The notes beneath the pieces were generated by a model. It was not told where the DNA came from. It was given only the letters and a program-made list of their open reading frames with translations, and ran no database searches. 64,000 nt of DNA from Clostridia bacterium (lineage in GTDB: Bacteria > Bacillota > Clostridia > Oscillospirales > CAG-272), in NCBI GenBank assembly GCA_017481495.1, contig JAFUPC010000085.1, forward strand, positions 1 to 64,000, written 5' to 3'. The translations under genes and the position numbers were made by a program. Below, piece after piece: positions 34,691-43,492 of the stretch; the stretch's first letter is position 1, and every line of letters begins with the position of its first letter.

Positions 34691-35473
34691 TTAATTCAAG
34701 CCGTAACGTGCAGTCATCGCCTTCAAAAAGTCAACCGCCAGACCGATGTCCTTTTCGGGGGTATCGCCGCATTCGCGTTCGATGGTAAGGAAGCCGTCGA
34801 AGCCTGCGTAGTGGAGCGCGGGGAGATAGGTATCATAGTGGACACCGCCCTGACCGAGCGGAACTTCCAGATAAGAATGACGTCCGGTGCAGATACCATC
34901 CTTTGCGTGGGTGTGGACGATGTATTTGCCGAAGATGCCGGCAGCGGCGGCGGGGTCGTCCTCGGAGCACATGACCAGGTTTGCGGGGTCAAGGTTGACG
35001 CCGATGCCCTTGGAATCAATTTCGTCCAGGAACGCGCGCAGGAAACGTGCCTTTTCGGGGCCGGTCTCGATGGCGAACGTCGCATCAATGGAAGCCGCGT
35101 AATCCGCGATGGACTTGCAGGCATCGAACATGGTCTTGTACTTGACATCGTTTTCGCCCGCTTCCGGAATGTGACCGATGTGCGTGGTGACGATGGAACA
35201 TTCCAGCTTCTTGGACAGGTCAAGGATTCTCTTGAAGCGGTCTACCTTTTCCTTGTTCGCATCGGGATCGTCGTAACCGCCGATGTCGCCGCAGAGTGCG
35301 GAGAAGACCATGCCCTTATCCTTGATGCGGGACAGGTAATCCTTGACCACGTCGTCCGGCAGGTCGTCGGAAACATAGAACTGCACGCCGTCAATGCCGA
35401 GTCCGGCAGCGGCTTCGAGATTTTCCGCAAAAGAGGGCTTGCGGAACGAGTTTAACATAGCACCGATTTTCAT
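34691..35473 (-). CDS. Sugar phosphate isomerase/epimerase family (xylose-isomerase-like TIM barrel)
   Basis: 260 residues. MKIGAMLNSFRKPSF, GIDGVQFYVSDDL, VFSALCGDIGGYDD, CSIVTTHIGHIPE, FAIETGPEKARF, GVNLDPANLVM, VHTHAKDG and LTIERECGD mark successive barrel strands with metal-binding His, Glu and Asp residues (AP_endonuc_2 fold). Such proteins act on sugars or inositols. It is 79 bases downstream of a sugar-binding lipoprotein gene on the same strand, suggesting catabolism of the sugar captured. AAAGGAA precedes the start. Substrate not determined. Confidence 0.87.
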   Translation of the reverse strand: MKIGAMLNSFRKPSFAENLEAAAGLGIDGVQFYVSDDLPDDVVKDYLSRIKDKGMVFSALCGDIGGYDDPDANKEKVDRFKRILDLSKKLECSIVTTHIGHIPEAGENDVKYKTMFDACKSIADYAASIDATFAIETGPEKARFLRAFLDEIDSKGIGVNLDPANLVMCSEDDPAAAAGIFGKYIVHTHAKDGICTGRHSYLEVPLGQGGVHYDTYLPALHYAGFDGFLTIERECGDTPEKDIGLAVDFLKAMTARYGLN

Positions 35474-35552
35474 GATTGTGTTGTTCCTTTCGGGATATAA
35501 TAAATTGAATTAAAACGGAGTTTGCAATCGACTTTGTTATTCGCCGCGAATA

Positions 35553-37049
35553 TCATTCACCTGCGAATGCTTCTGCAAGGATCGCCAGTTTCTTTTCCGC
35601 ACCCTTGAGCGACTTTTCGATCTGGGAAACGTAGTCCTTGGACTTGTTCGTGATGAGCGTTCTGTATTGCAAACCGATGCCGTCCAGCGCGTAGTTGTAC
35701 GCATAAATGAAGTTGGTCATCAGCGTATCGTGGATGAGGTCGATCATCTGCGCAGAGGTATCGTCGCGCGTGTACTTGACCTTCAGCGCGGTCTCGTAGT
35801 AGACCGGCGTGACGGAACGGTAAGTCTCGGAGCTGAGCGCTTCCAGAACGGCACCCGTGATGTCGAGATTTTCGGAGCAGCCGTTGACGACACCGAGATA
35901 GCCGCCGTCGTGGACAAGCGTGCGGTACGCGGACTGTTCTTCGTCGTACTTCGGACACGGAATGATACCGAAGTCGCTTTCCATATCGCGGATCTTTTCA
36001 ACCGTTGCAAGACCGGCGTTGCCCATGAACAGAACCTTGCCGGAGGCAAACATCGCGTGCTGCTCGGGGTCGCTGGTACAGCCGGTATAAGTGCCTTCCT
36101 GCCAGAAGAAGTCGACCAGCTTTTCGCACAGCGCGACCGCATCCTCGGAGATCATCTGGAATTCCACGCCGCCGTCTGCGGTGCGCTTGATGTATTCGAT
36201 GTCCGTACCGTAAACGAACGGGTCGGTGGATGCCTGTGTTGACCACGACGTGAAGCCGAGCTGGTCTTCCGCATCGGTCTGACCGTTGTTGTTCAGATCG
36301 ATATAGACGGACTTGCACAGCTCTGTCATCTTGTCAATCGTCCATTTTCCGTCCAGAACCAGCTGATACAGCTCGTTTGCATCGTCGTAATAGTTCGCGT
36401 ACAGCTCCTTATTGAAGATGGCAACGCGCGCAGAGCGGAGTGCGTGCAGGAAAAAGTCGCCGACCATGAAATAATGGTCACTGCCGCCCAGGGTCAGCTC
36501 ATCCATATATTCCTTCCACCACCACGGCTGTTCGAGATCAATGTATTCCAGATCCTCGACCGGGACGATACCGCCCGTCGTGAGGAGCTTGGTCAGACCC
36601 CACTGGTGACCGGTAAACAGGTCGTAGGTCGTGTCACCCGCCATGAGCAGCGGCGTGATGAACGCATCAATGTTGGAACCGTCCACTTCTGTGTGAACAT
36701 CATATGTCAGATCAATGCCGAGCCGCTCTTCGACCGCGATGTTGCGCGCGATGACAGCATCCTGCACCACGTCACCCGTGGATTCCTCGACACCGGCGAT
36801 GAATTCGTACTGTTCGCTCGGCGATGCGACGAACACGCTGAACGTTCTGCCGGAATAATTGAGATCCTCGGGCAGATTGTCCTTGATCTGCGAACGGTCA
36901 TTGGGGTCAGCGGTTTCGGTCGCTGCCGCGGTATCGGTTCCGGCATTGTCGGTAACAGTCGTGTCACCCGCGCTGTCTCCGCAGGAAGAAACAGCAGCCA
37001 CTGCAAGCAGAGCCGCCAGGAGAAGGGATGCGCGCTTGAATTTTTTCAT
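35553..37049 (-). CDS. Extracellular sugar-binding lipoprotein, no permease nearby (2)
   Basis: 498 residues. Signal peptide with lipobox VSSC (Cys23), Thr/Asp/Ala linker, then a solute-binding fold. A degenerate EF-hand-like loop Asp-Leu-Asn-Asn-Asn-Gly-Gln-Thr-Asp-Ala-Glu-Asp occurs at the same relative place as in the protein encoded at 29357-30865, after a DGKWT motif. FGIIPCPKYDEEQSAYRTL is the shared hinge motif. No permease genes are linked. Promoter at 37107-37135; GAAAGGAAA precedes the start. Likely co-transcribed with the TIM-barrel isomerase gene. Confidence 0.88.
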   Translation of the reverse strand: MKKFKRASLLLAALLAVAAVSSCGDSAGDTTVTDNAGTDTAAATETADPNDRSQIKDNLPEDLNYSGRTFSVFVASPSEQYEFIAGVEESTGDVVQDAVIARNIAVEERLGIDLTYDVHTEVDGSNIDAFITPLLMAGDTTYDLFTGHQWGLTKLLTTGGIVPVEDLEYIDLEQPWWWKEYMDELTLGGSDHYFMVGDFFLHALRSARVAIFNKELYANYYDDANELYQLVLDGKWTIDKMTELCKSVYIDLNNNGQTDAEDQLGFTSWSTQASTDPFVYGTDIEYIKRTADGGVEFQMISEDAVALCEKLVDFFWQEGTYTGCTSDPEQHAMFASGKVLFMGNAGLATVEKIRDMESDFGIIPCPKYDEEQSAYRTLVHDGGYLGVVNGCSENLDITGAVLEALSSETYRSVTPVYYETALKVKYTRDDTSAQMIDLIHDTLMTNFIYAYNYALDGIGLQYRTLITNKSKDYVSQIEKSLKGAEKKLAILAEAFAGE

Positions 37050-37106
37050 ATTCGTTTCCTTTCCGATTTACAAGAGATTGATATACGATAAATATATGAT
37101 AATAAC

Positions 37107-37135
37107 AGTATACCAAATTTTTTGCAATGTTGCAA
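37107..37135 (-). promoter_or_regulatory. Promoter of binding-protein gene (2)
   Basis: Minus-strand TTGCAA (37135-37130), 17 bases, TATACT (37112-37107). Confidence 0.75.
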
Positions 37136-37198
37136 GGGGTTTGACAAAATTTCCTTAAAAATATCGGGAAAACCGTGTCGTGTGCGCGGTGTGTATCG

Positions 37199-37312
37199 TT
37201 TTCCACATGGTTATTCACACCTGTGGATAACTTTTTCCTGTGGAGAAAGTAACCCTGCAAACGCAGGGGGTGAAACGCAGAACACGACAGGGGAATCCGA
37301 GGGTTTTCCACA
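37199..37312. other. Cluster of DnaA-box-like 9-mers
   Basis: Boxes: TTTTCCACA at 37199, TTATTCACA at 37211, TTATCCACA (minus) at 37222-37230, TTCTCCACA (minus) at 37239-37247, TTTTCCACA at 37304. Two match TTATNCACA exactly. The 407 bases between the promoters at 37135 and 37456 hold no gene; AT-rich DNA borders the cluster. Confidence 0.6.
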
Positions 37313-37455
37313 GAAATGTGCAAAATCGCCCGCCCAAAGCCACAGTGAAAGTTTCCGTACCCGACGGATTTTCCCGCCGGGCATCAAAAAGAACACCGGA
37401 AATTTCTGCAGAACCGTGTTCCGCATATTTTTTTGGTCGAATTTCGTCCAACCCC

Positions 37456-37484
37456 TTGCTTTTTTCGGTGAAATCCGTTATACT
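37456..37484 (+). promoter_or_regulatory. Promoter of nucleoside hydrolase gene
   Basis: TTGCTT at 37456-37461, 17 bases, TATACT at 37479-37484. Confidence 0.75.
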
Positions 37485-37510
37485 TATATCAACGATATTT
37501 TATTGGATTT

Positions 37511-37588
37511 GTTCGATAACCCCGTTCTTTCCGGGATAATACCTATCAAATGCATACTGTTTCAATGGATGGTGACAAGTTATCGAAC
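37511..37588 (+). promoter_or_regulatory. Structured leader enclosed by a perfect 10-pair stem
   Basis: GTTCGATAAC (37511-37520) pairs with GTTATCGAAC (37579-37588), enclosing 58 bases that include CCCG...CGGG at 37521-37535. It lies between the transcription start and the ribosome site at about 37600. Purine-type riboswitch consensus was not found. Confidence 0.45.
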
Positions 37589-37616
37589 ATATCCGTTATG
37601 AAAGGAACCTGCCATC

Positions 37617-38531
37617 ATGACCGAAACCCAGCTTCTCAAAAACCTGAATGTCCCCGAGGGGACCGTTGACTGTGTGCTTGACACCGACACCTACAACGAA
37701 ATCGACGATCAGTTTGCGCTGTCTCTGATGATGAAGCACGAAAAGTGTAGTGTCCGCGCCCTGTACGCCGCGCCGTTCTTCAACAACAACTCCACCTCTC
37801 CCGAAGACGGCATGGAAAAGAGCTACGACGAGATCCTCAATCTGCTGACGCTCATGGAAATGGAAGACAAAAAGAGCATCACCTACCGCGGCAGCCGCAC
37901 TTATCTGCCCGATGAAAAGACACCCGTTCCCTCTCCCGCCGCCGACCATCTCTGCACGCTCGCCGACGAATACTCCGCTGAGCATCCGCTGTATGTCGTT
38001 GCCATCGGCGCCATCACGAATGTTGCCTCCGCGCTTCTGTACAACCCGCGCATTGCCGACAAGATCGTCATCGTCTGGCTCGGCGGTCACAACAAGGATT
38101 GGCCCGACACAAAGGAATTCAACATGGTACAGGACATTGCCGCCGCGCGCGTGATCTTCAACTCCGGTGCGCCCGTGGTACAGCTTCCGTGCATGGGCGT
38201 GGTCTCCGCGTTCTACACGACGAAGCCGGAGCTGGAATACTGGCTCCGCGGCAAGAACAAGCTGTGCGACTATCTCTGCGACCACACCATCGAAGAAGCC
38301 GAATCCTACGCCGCCGGCCGTGTATGGAGCCGTGTTATATGGGACGTCACCGCCGCCGCGTGGATCATCAACGACGGAAACCGCTTCATGTCCTCCGTCA
38401 TCGAGCCTGCGCCCATTCCCACCTATGACGGGCAGTATGCGTTCAACCCGCATCGCCATTTCTTCCGGCGGGTGACGCATATCAACCGGGATGCGCTGTT
38501 CGGGGAATTGTTCCGCGTGCTGGCGCTGTAA
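37617..38531 (+). CDS. Nucleoside hydrolase family protein (IunH-like)
   Basis: 304 residues. The calcium and ribose-binding motif reads VLDTDTYNEIDDQFAL (canonical Asp-X-Asp-X-X-X-Asp-Asp with Asn-Glu between). ALYAAPFFNNNSTSPEDGMEKSY, YVVAIGAITNVASAL, IVWLGGHN and the late VIWDVTAAAWII complete the pattern. Such enzymes cleave N-ribosyl bonds; the TYNEIDD variant is a subgroup seen in carbohydrate loci and may not act on standard nucleosides. Start at 37617 with AAAGGAA upstream. It is preceded by a structured leader and DnaA-box cluster and starts a plus-strand run. Confidence 0.87.
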   Translation: MTETQLLKNLNVPEGTVDCVLDTDTYNEIDDQFALSLMMKHEKCSVRALYAAPFFNNNSTSPEDGMEKSYDEILNLLTLMEMEDKKSITYRGSRTYLPDEKTPVPSPAADHLCTLADEYSAEHPLYVVAIGAITNVASALLYNPRIADKIVIVWLGGHNKDWPDTKEFNMVQDIAAARVIFNSGAPVVQLPCMGVVSAFYTTKPELEYWLRGKNKLCDYLCDHTIEEAESYAAGRVWSRVIWDVTAAAWIINDGNRFMSSVIEPAPIPTYDGQYAFNPHRHFFRRVTHINRDALFGELFRVLAL

Positions 38532-38563
38532 GCAACTTTCCCAAAAGTTCTTCCAATTTGGTC

Positions 38564-38592
38564 TTGCTTTATTCACAAATCTGTGTTATACT
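38564..38592 (+). promoter_or_regulatory. Promoter of galE
   Basis: TTGCTT at 38564-38569, 17 bases, TATACT at 38587-38592. Confidence 0.75.
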
Positions 38593-38639
38593 ATATATAA
38601 TGGATTTGAAATTTCGTTCCGAAAAGGAGATATACAACA

Positions 38640-39638
38640 ATGGCAGTACTGATTACGGGCGGTGCGGGCTTCATCGGCACGCACACCTGCGTGGAACTTC
38701 TCAACGCCGGCGAGGAGATCGTGGTGTTTGACAACTTTGTCAACTCCAAAATGTCCGCGGTCGAAAATGTGAAAAAGATCACGGGCAAGGATTTCCCGTT
38801 CTATGAAGCGGATATGCTGGACCGCGATGCAATGGAGAAGATCTTCTCCGAAAACAAGATCGACGAGGTCATTCACTTCGCGGGTCTCAAAGCCGTCGGC
38901 GAAAGTGTTGAGAAGCCGATGGAATACTACCACAACAACATTACAGGCACACTCATCCTCACCGAGACAATGCGCAAGTACGGATGCAAGAAGATCGTCT
39001 TCTCGTCTTCCGCAACCGTTTACGGTTCGCCGAAGTCCCTGCCCATCATGGAGGACTTCCCGCTGTCCACGACCAACCCCTACGGTTCCACCAAGCTGAT
39101 GATCGAGCAAATCCTGCGTGACATCTATGTTTCCGACAAGGAATGGTCGATCGCTCTGCTCCGTTACTTCAACCCGACCGGCGCACACGAAAGCGGTCTC
39201 ATCGGCGAAGACCCCAACGGCATCCCGAACAACTTAATGCCGCGTCTCATCAAGGTCGCAACGGGTCAGATGCCCGCCATGACCGTCTACGGCAACGACT
39301 ATCCGACCAAGGACGGCACCGGCGTGCGCGACTACATCCATGTCGTGGACCTGGCACAGGGACACCTTGCCGCCATCAACTGGGTGCGCACGCACAACGA
39401 ATGCGACGCGTTCAACCTCGGCACCGGCACCGGCTATTCCGTGCTCGACCTCATCCATGCACTGGAAGAAGTTTCCGGCAAGAAGATGGACATCACTTAC
39501 ACCCCCAGACGTGCCGGCGACATTGCCGCGTGCTACGCAGACCCGACCAAGGCAAAGACCGTTCTCGGCTGGGAAGCAAAGCTGGGTGTGGAAAAGATGT
39601 GCCGCGATGCGTGGAACTACGCGGTTCTGCATCAATAA
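38640..39638 (+). CDS. galE: UDP-glucose 4-epimerase
   Basis: 332 residues, extended short-chain dehydrogenase. NAD loop LITGGAGFIGTHTC, VIHFAGLKAVGESV, catalytic Ser-Ser-Ala-Thr-Val-Tyr-Gly and NPYGSTKLMIE (Tyr-X-X-X-Lys), LRYFNPTGAHESGLIGEDP, GTGVRDYIHVVDLAQGH and RRAGDIAACYAD are all present. It interconverts UDP-glucose and UDP-galactose for galactose use or surface glycans. AAAGGAG precedes the ATG. Terminator at 39683-39716. The next gene, an LTA-synthase-like enzyme, suggests an envelope role; the GH36-like enzyme at 45.7 kb would also supply galactose. Confidence 0.96.
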   Translation: MAVLITGGAGFIGTHTCVELLNAGEEIVVFDNFVNSKMSAVENVKKITGKDFPFYEADMLDRDAMEKIFSENKIDEVIHFAGLKAVGESVEKPMEYYHNNITGTLILTETMRKYGCKKIVFSSSATVYGSPKSLPIMEDFPLSTTNPYGSTKLMIEQILRDIYVSDKEWSIALLRYFNPTGAHESGLIGEDPNGIPNNLMPRLIKVATGQMPAMTVYGNDYPTKDGTGVRDYIHVVDLAQGHLAAINWVRTHNECDAFNLGTGTGYSVLDLIHALEEVSGKKMDITYTPRRAGDIAACYADPTKAKTVLGWEAKLGVEKMCRDAWNYAVLHQ

Positions 39639-39682
39639 GCCGAACGATCGCGGAACGATTAACACACTATGAGAGAAACATC

Positions 39683-39716
39683 AAGGGGACTGCCGGATGC
39701 GGCGTCCCCTTCTTTT
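39683..39716 (+). terminator. Terminator of galE
   Basis: AAGGGGAC (39683-39690) pairs with GTCCCCTT (39704-39711), then CTTTT. Confidence 0.85.
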
Positions 39717-39736
39717 GGATATAAGAAAGGAAACCA

Positions 39737-41698
39737 ATGCAAGCAACGGAAAACGAAAAACGGTGGAATCTGCTCTTCTTCTTTGTGGAAACGGTATTGC
39801 CGTTCATGCTGCTGTGCGGAAAACTCTGGCGGCTGAACGGAGATATGCTGGGACTGGGAAAATACATCCTGCCCATGACGGCATTCACGGTCGTGATTTT
39901 TGCCGCGGTGTGTCTTTTTGTGCGCGTGGGAATGAAGAAAAACCATGTGCCGGTGTTCATGGGACTGTACTTTGCGCTGTCCGCACTGATGCTGGTGGAT
40001 TCCGTCTACTGCGGGTATACGGGAAAACTGCCGTCCGTCGTCATGCTCCAGTACGTCTGGCAGCTGGGCGACGTCATCGAAGCGATTTATGAAAATGTGA
40101 CCCCCGCGCGGCTTCTGTACGCCATTGACGTGCCGTTTTGGATCGTGTATTTTGTGCATCTGCGGCCGAAGCTGACCCGATGGTTTCCCCGTGGTAAGGA
40201 AAACCGTGCGCAGCGGCGCAGTTCTGCTCCCGATAAACGGACAACAGGCTTCTGCGGCATTCTCGGCGGCATTGCCGCCGTCCTCTGTGTCGGATATTGC
40301 CTTTTTACCCCGTTCATTCCGTCGTATTTCGGCAGTGAAATTTTATCCTACCATATTCTGGATGTCAGAAACACGCTGTTTTCCAAAGAGATAGAAATGC
40401 CCTCGCTCTCTGTACTGACGGGGGAAGAAACAACATCTTCTTCTCCCGATGGAGATTCCGTTCCTGTTTCAGCGGAAACCTCTCCGTATTACAGCATTGC
40501 CGCCGGGCGTAATGTCATCACCATCCAGGTGGAAGCACTGCAGAATTTCGTCATCGGTGCGTTTTACAACGGGCAGGAGATCACGCCGAACCTGAATGCT
40601 TTGATCGCGGGAGATACGCTGTATTACGACAACTATTATTATCAGATCGGCGGCGGCAACACGGCAGATGCGGAATTTGCGGTCAACAATTCCCTCTACG
40701 CTCCTGACACGGAAGCCGCGTACTCGAAGTATTACGACAACGATTATTATTCGATGGCGACCCTGCTCAAAGACAACGGCTATTCGTCTGCGACCGCGTT
40801 CCACGGCTACATCGGCAATTACTGGTACCGGGACATTGCGTATCCGGGACAGGGATTTGACACCTATTTATCGGGCAGTGATTATTATGCCGCGCCGGAC
40901 GAGGTTGCCGGGATGGGCGTTTCCGACGGAGAATTTTTCCTGCGCGCGGCGGAGTATCTTTCGGGGGTCGCGGGGGAAAGCGACGCGCCGTTTTATGCGT
41001 TCCTCATCACCCTGTCCTCCCATTATGCGTTTGACCTTGACGACCGGTTCGACTTTCTGACCCTTGACCCCGAAGATGAGGGAACGCTCTACGGCGACTA
41101 TCTGCAGGCCATCCATTACACGGATGCCGCCATCGGAATGTTCGTGGAAGCCTTGAAAGCATACGGTCTTTACGACAACAGCATCATCACCATCTATGGC
41201 GACCACTTCGGTCTTCCGGTCTACAAGTGGGAATGCAAGGCGTTTTTAACCGAATTTCTGGATCACGAATACACCTACGCCGACCACTTCAACGTGCCGC
41301 TCATCATGCACATTCCGGGTGCGGACATAAACGAAACCGTCTCCGTCGCCGGCGGCCACATCGATGTCATGCCGACTCTGCTCCATCTGCTGGGGCTGGA
41401 AAACAACAAAGGCATCATGTTCGGGCAGAATCTCCTGACCGCCACCGAGGGTATTGTTTATCAGCAGACCCATCTTGCCCGCGGGTCGTTTATCTCGGAT
41501 ACGGTGCTTTACCAGTACCCGTTTACCGGCATCGCGCCGAACGCCAAAGCGAACGCCGTTGACACCTGGGAAGAACTGGATGCGTCCCTGTTTGCCGACG
41601 TTTCCGCGGCGGCGCGGGAGGAGATTGAACTTTGTATGTATTTGTTGGAACATGATTTGGTGCTCGTGGAGAAGTATGTGGCGGCGGAGGGGAATTGA
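39737..41698 (+). CDS. LTA synthase family membrane sulfatase
   Basis: 653 residues. Five hydrophobic segments in the first 215 residues, then an extracellular sulfatase-fold domain. By comparison with staphylococcal LtaS the metal and nucleophile residues are kept: Glu266 (QVEAL), Thr309 (GGGNTADAEF), Asp489-His490 (IYGDHFG). Such enzymes transfer glycerol phosphate from phosphatidylglycerol to teichoic acid or related polymers, or act as periplasmic-facing phosphatidyl transferases. The segment RDIAYPGQGFDTYLSG after the nucleophile region is typical. A Ser/Thr-rich linker lies around 230-250. Start at 39737 with GAAAGGAAA upstream. Stop is followed directly by a dispersed repeat. Confidence 0.9.
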   Translation: MQATENEKRWNLLFFFVETVLPFMLLCGKLWRLNGDMLGLGKYILPMTAFTVVIFAAVCLFVRVGMKKNHVPVFMGLYFALSALMLVDSVYCGYTGKLPSVVMLQYVWQLGDVIEAIYENVTPARLLYAIDVPFWIVYFVHLRPKLTRWFPRGKENRAQRRSSAPDKRTTGFCGILGGIAAVLCVGYCLFTPFIPSYFGSEILSYHILDVRNTLFSKEIEMPSLSVLTGEETTSSSPDGDSVPVSAETSPYYSIAAGRNVITIQVEALQNFVIGAFYNGQEITPNLNALIAGDTLYYDNYYYQIGGGNTADAEFAVNNSLYAPDTEAAYSKYYDNDYYSMATLLKDNGYSSATAFHGYIGNYWYRDIAYPGQGFDTYLSGSDYYAAPDEVAGMGVSDGEFFLRAAEYLSGVAGESDAPFYAFLITLSSHYAFDLDDRFDFLTLDPEDEGTLYGDYLQAIHYTDAAIGMFVEALKAYGLYDNSIITIYGDHFGLPVYKWECKAFLTEFLDHEYTYADHFNVPLIMHIPGADINETVSVAGGHIDVMPTLLHLLGLENNKGIMFGQNLLTATEGIVYQQTHLARGSFISDTVLYQYPFTGIAPNAKANAVDTWEELDASLFADVSAAAREEIELCMYLLEHDLVLVEKYVAAEGN

Positions 41699-41714
41699 GT
41701 GAAGAGTGTAACCA

Positions 41715-42122
41715 TGTTTCATTGAAAACTTTACATTGGCAAGAATGCAGACTGAAAGGTTCGCACGAAAAACCTTCCCTCTTGATGGACACGCGTTAGC
41801 AGTGGATGAGGTAAAAATCAATAAATCTCTCGCACTGCCTCCGGTACTCCCGCACAAAGTGATAAATATGGCAGGTAACAGAAAGCTTTTCTCTGTATTC
41901 TGTGTAGTAAAGATACTTTTCTTTTTATTCATCAGCAAATACTTTATGCACATCTATACAGGACACCTACAGCGGGAGTACTCACAGCAGTGCGAAAGAT
42001 TTTCCGCCTTAATACCTCATCCACCGCTAACGCGGTCCCCCTTCCCCTCTGTGTCCTTGCCAATGTAAAGAACAGAAACATCGGATTCACACAGCGCAAA
42101 ACAATACCATCATCGCCGCCTT
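41715..42122. repeat. Long inverted repeat element between LTA-synthase-like gene and lipoprotein
   Basis: The outer 15 bases CTTTACATTGGCAAG (41729-41743) are exactly inverted at 42056-42070; 41791-41813 is inverted at 42013-42034 with one mismatch in 22; 41827-41853 is imperfectly inverted at 41972-41998. A central spacer of about 115 bases separates the arms. Beyond the right arm a copy of module M5 runs to 42122. No gene was found in 41699-42262. Confidence 0.8.
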
Positions 42123-42183
42123 ATGTTTCCGACACCGCAAAACCAAACCCGTCCGATATTTACGGATTCTTCACAAAAAAACA

Positions 42184-42212
42184 TTGACAGAACCCCGTTT
42201 TTCTGTTATAAT
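42184..42212 (+). promoter_or_regulatory. Promoter of lipoprotein gene
   Basis: TTGACA at 42184-42189, 17 bases, TATAAT at 42207-42212. Confidence 0.85.
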
Positions 42213-42262
42213 TAAATCACGGAGAAAGTTACTTTCCAAACAGAAACGGAGGTCAAATAATC

Positions 42263-42952
42263 ATGAAACACAACCGTGCAGTCATCCTGTATGCCGCACT
42301 GCTTGCCGTGGTATCCGTCACCGCCGCCGGGTGCAATTCGGACACGCAAACCGCCGACACCGCAGAATCCGCATTTCTTGCGCAGATCGAAACCGCAGAA
42401 TCAGGGGAGGAGGTGCTGTATGCTTCGTTTTCGTCCATTGACGAGATGGTCGAAACCACGCACGCCAACCGCATCATCCGATGCACCGTCACGGAGCGCG
42501 GCGACTGTACCGTGTTTGACCCGATGGGTGTTCTGTCCGAGGCAGAGCGGGACAGCAAAAAGGCGGCGCAGTTCCTTGCAACGCCGTATACGCTCACCGT
42601 TTCCGACTCGTATCTCGGCAACCTTACCAAAGGGGAAACCGTCACCTTTTATGCGCAGTACGGGATTCTCGGCGGAACCTCTTACCGGCAGAGCCGGTAT
42701 CCCATCCTCGAAACGGGCGCGGAATATATCATGTTCCTGCGCGCCGAGGAGATCGGCGGGGAGATCGTGTATTATCTGACCTACACGCCGGACAGTGTGG
42801 TCAGGGTTTCCGGGACGGAAACGATTCCGGATACCTCCCTGTTTTCTGCGTATGCCGGGGACATTCCCGCATTGGAAAGCGAGATCCGGTCGCTTGTCGC
42901 CGAAAACAATTACAGCACGGAAATCCAAAGTTCTGGCACCGCTGACAAGTAA
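42263..42952 (+). CDS. Lipoprotein of unknown function
   Basis: 229 residues. A signal peptide ends in the lipobox AAGC (Cys24), followed by a Thr/Ala/Glu linker. The body contains VETTHANRIIRCTVTERGDC, TLTVSDSYLGNLTKGETVTF and YGILGGTSYRQSRYPILETG, which read as a beta-barrel or OB-like domain (residues about 70-180); the pattern of V-X-X-S/G-X-L-K-G-X-X-V resembles small secreted proteins of unknown role. GGAGG precedes the ATG. A strong promoter is dedicated to it and a perfect hairpin follows at 42992-43031. Function not recognised. Confidence 0.72.
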   Translation: MKHNRAVILYAALLAVVSVTAAGCNSDTQTADTAESAFLAQIETAESGEEVLYASFSSIDEMVETTHANRIIRCTVTERGDCTVFDPMGVLSEAERDSKKAAQFLATPYTLTVSDSYLGNLTKGETVTFYAQYGILGGTSYRQSRYPILETGAEYIMFLRAEEIGGEIVYYLTYTPDSVVRVSGTETIPDTSLFSAYAGDIPALESEIRSLVAENNYSTEIQSSGTADK

Positions 42953-42991
42953 TTTCCAGAACGCATTGAATTTATCATATTTCCGAACGCA

Positions 42992-43340
42992 ACAGGATTC
43001 ACGCCGCCCCCAAATATCGCGTGAATCCTGTAGTATCTTTTACGCCAAACCGAAGTGATAAGTGCCGCTTCCTCCCATCCATTTCAGGAAAGAATGTTGG
43101 GGAACAAAAAATTCAATTTACGATGAAAGCGCCCTTTCCGCGAATAGCAGCCTGTGATGTCGGAGCGGAGCCTATTTCATTTGACCACAGGGCAAAATAA
43201 ATCCAGCGGAGCGATAACGTGCTCATTACTCCCCTTAATCCCCAAGGGGAAGGTTTTTCGTGCGAACCGGTCACTTTCTGCGAGAGTACCAACAGCGGTA
43301 CGAACCATTTTCTGATTCGTGGAGAAAAACGTGCGCGACC
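42992..43340. repeat. Dispersed mosaic repeat between lipoprotein and GH78-like operon
   Basis: It begins with a perfect 13-pair hairpin (42992-43004/43019-43031), then module M4 at 43047-43072 (26 bases identical to 51482-51507), then a region like 51550-51660 (including CAGGGCAAA and AAATCCAGCGG), module M3 GGAAGGTTTTTCGTGCGAACC-like at 43249-43268, and module M1 from 43280 to 43319. No gene was found between 42953 and 43414. Confidence 0.8.
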
Positions 43341-43414
43341 TCCGCCCGCGGGCATTTGTATCCTTATAAGAAAAACATAAACCGCGTACAGGGAACAAAG
43401 TTCTTCCTTAATTC

Positions 43415-43443
43415 TTGACAAGCACTGTGTTTTCTGCTATAAT
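43415..43443 (+). promoter_or_regulatory. Promoter of the three-gene glycosidase operon
   Basis: TTGACA at 43415-43420, 17 bases, TATAAT at 43438-43443. Confidence 0.87.
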
Positions 43444-43492
43444 AATATCATGTAAATTCCGACAAAGATTCCTCCAAAGGAGAATTACCGAT

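Noticed and set aside
37141..37456. Chromosomal origin of replication
   Set aside because: DnaA boxes are present but none of the usual origin genes is nearby, and essential genes on the left run against the expected direction.
37511..37588. Purine or preQ1 riboswitch
   Set aside because: The enclosed sequence does not show the conserved junction or loop bases of those classes.
37617..38531. Confident assignment as ribonucleoside hydrolase
   Set aside because: The calcium motif is a variant (TYNEIDD), so only family membership is claimed.
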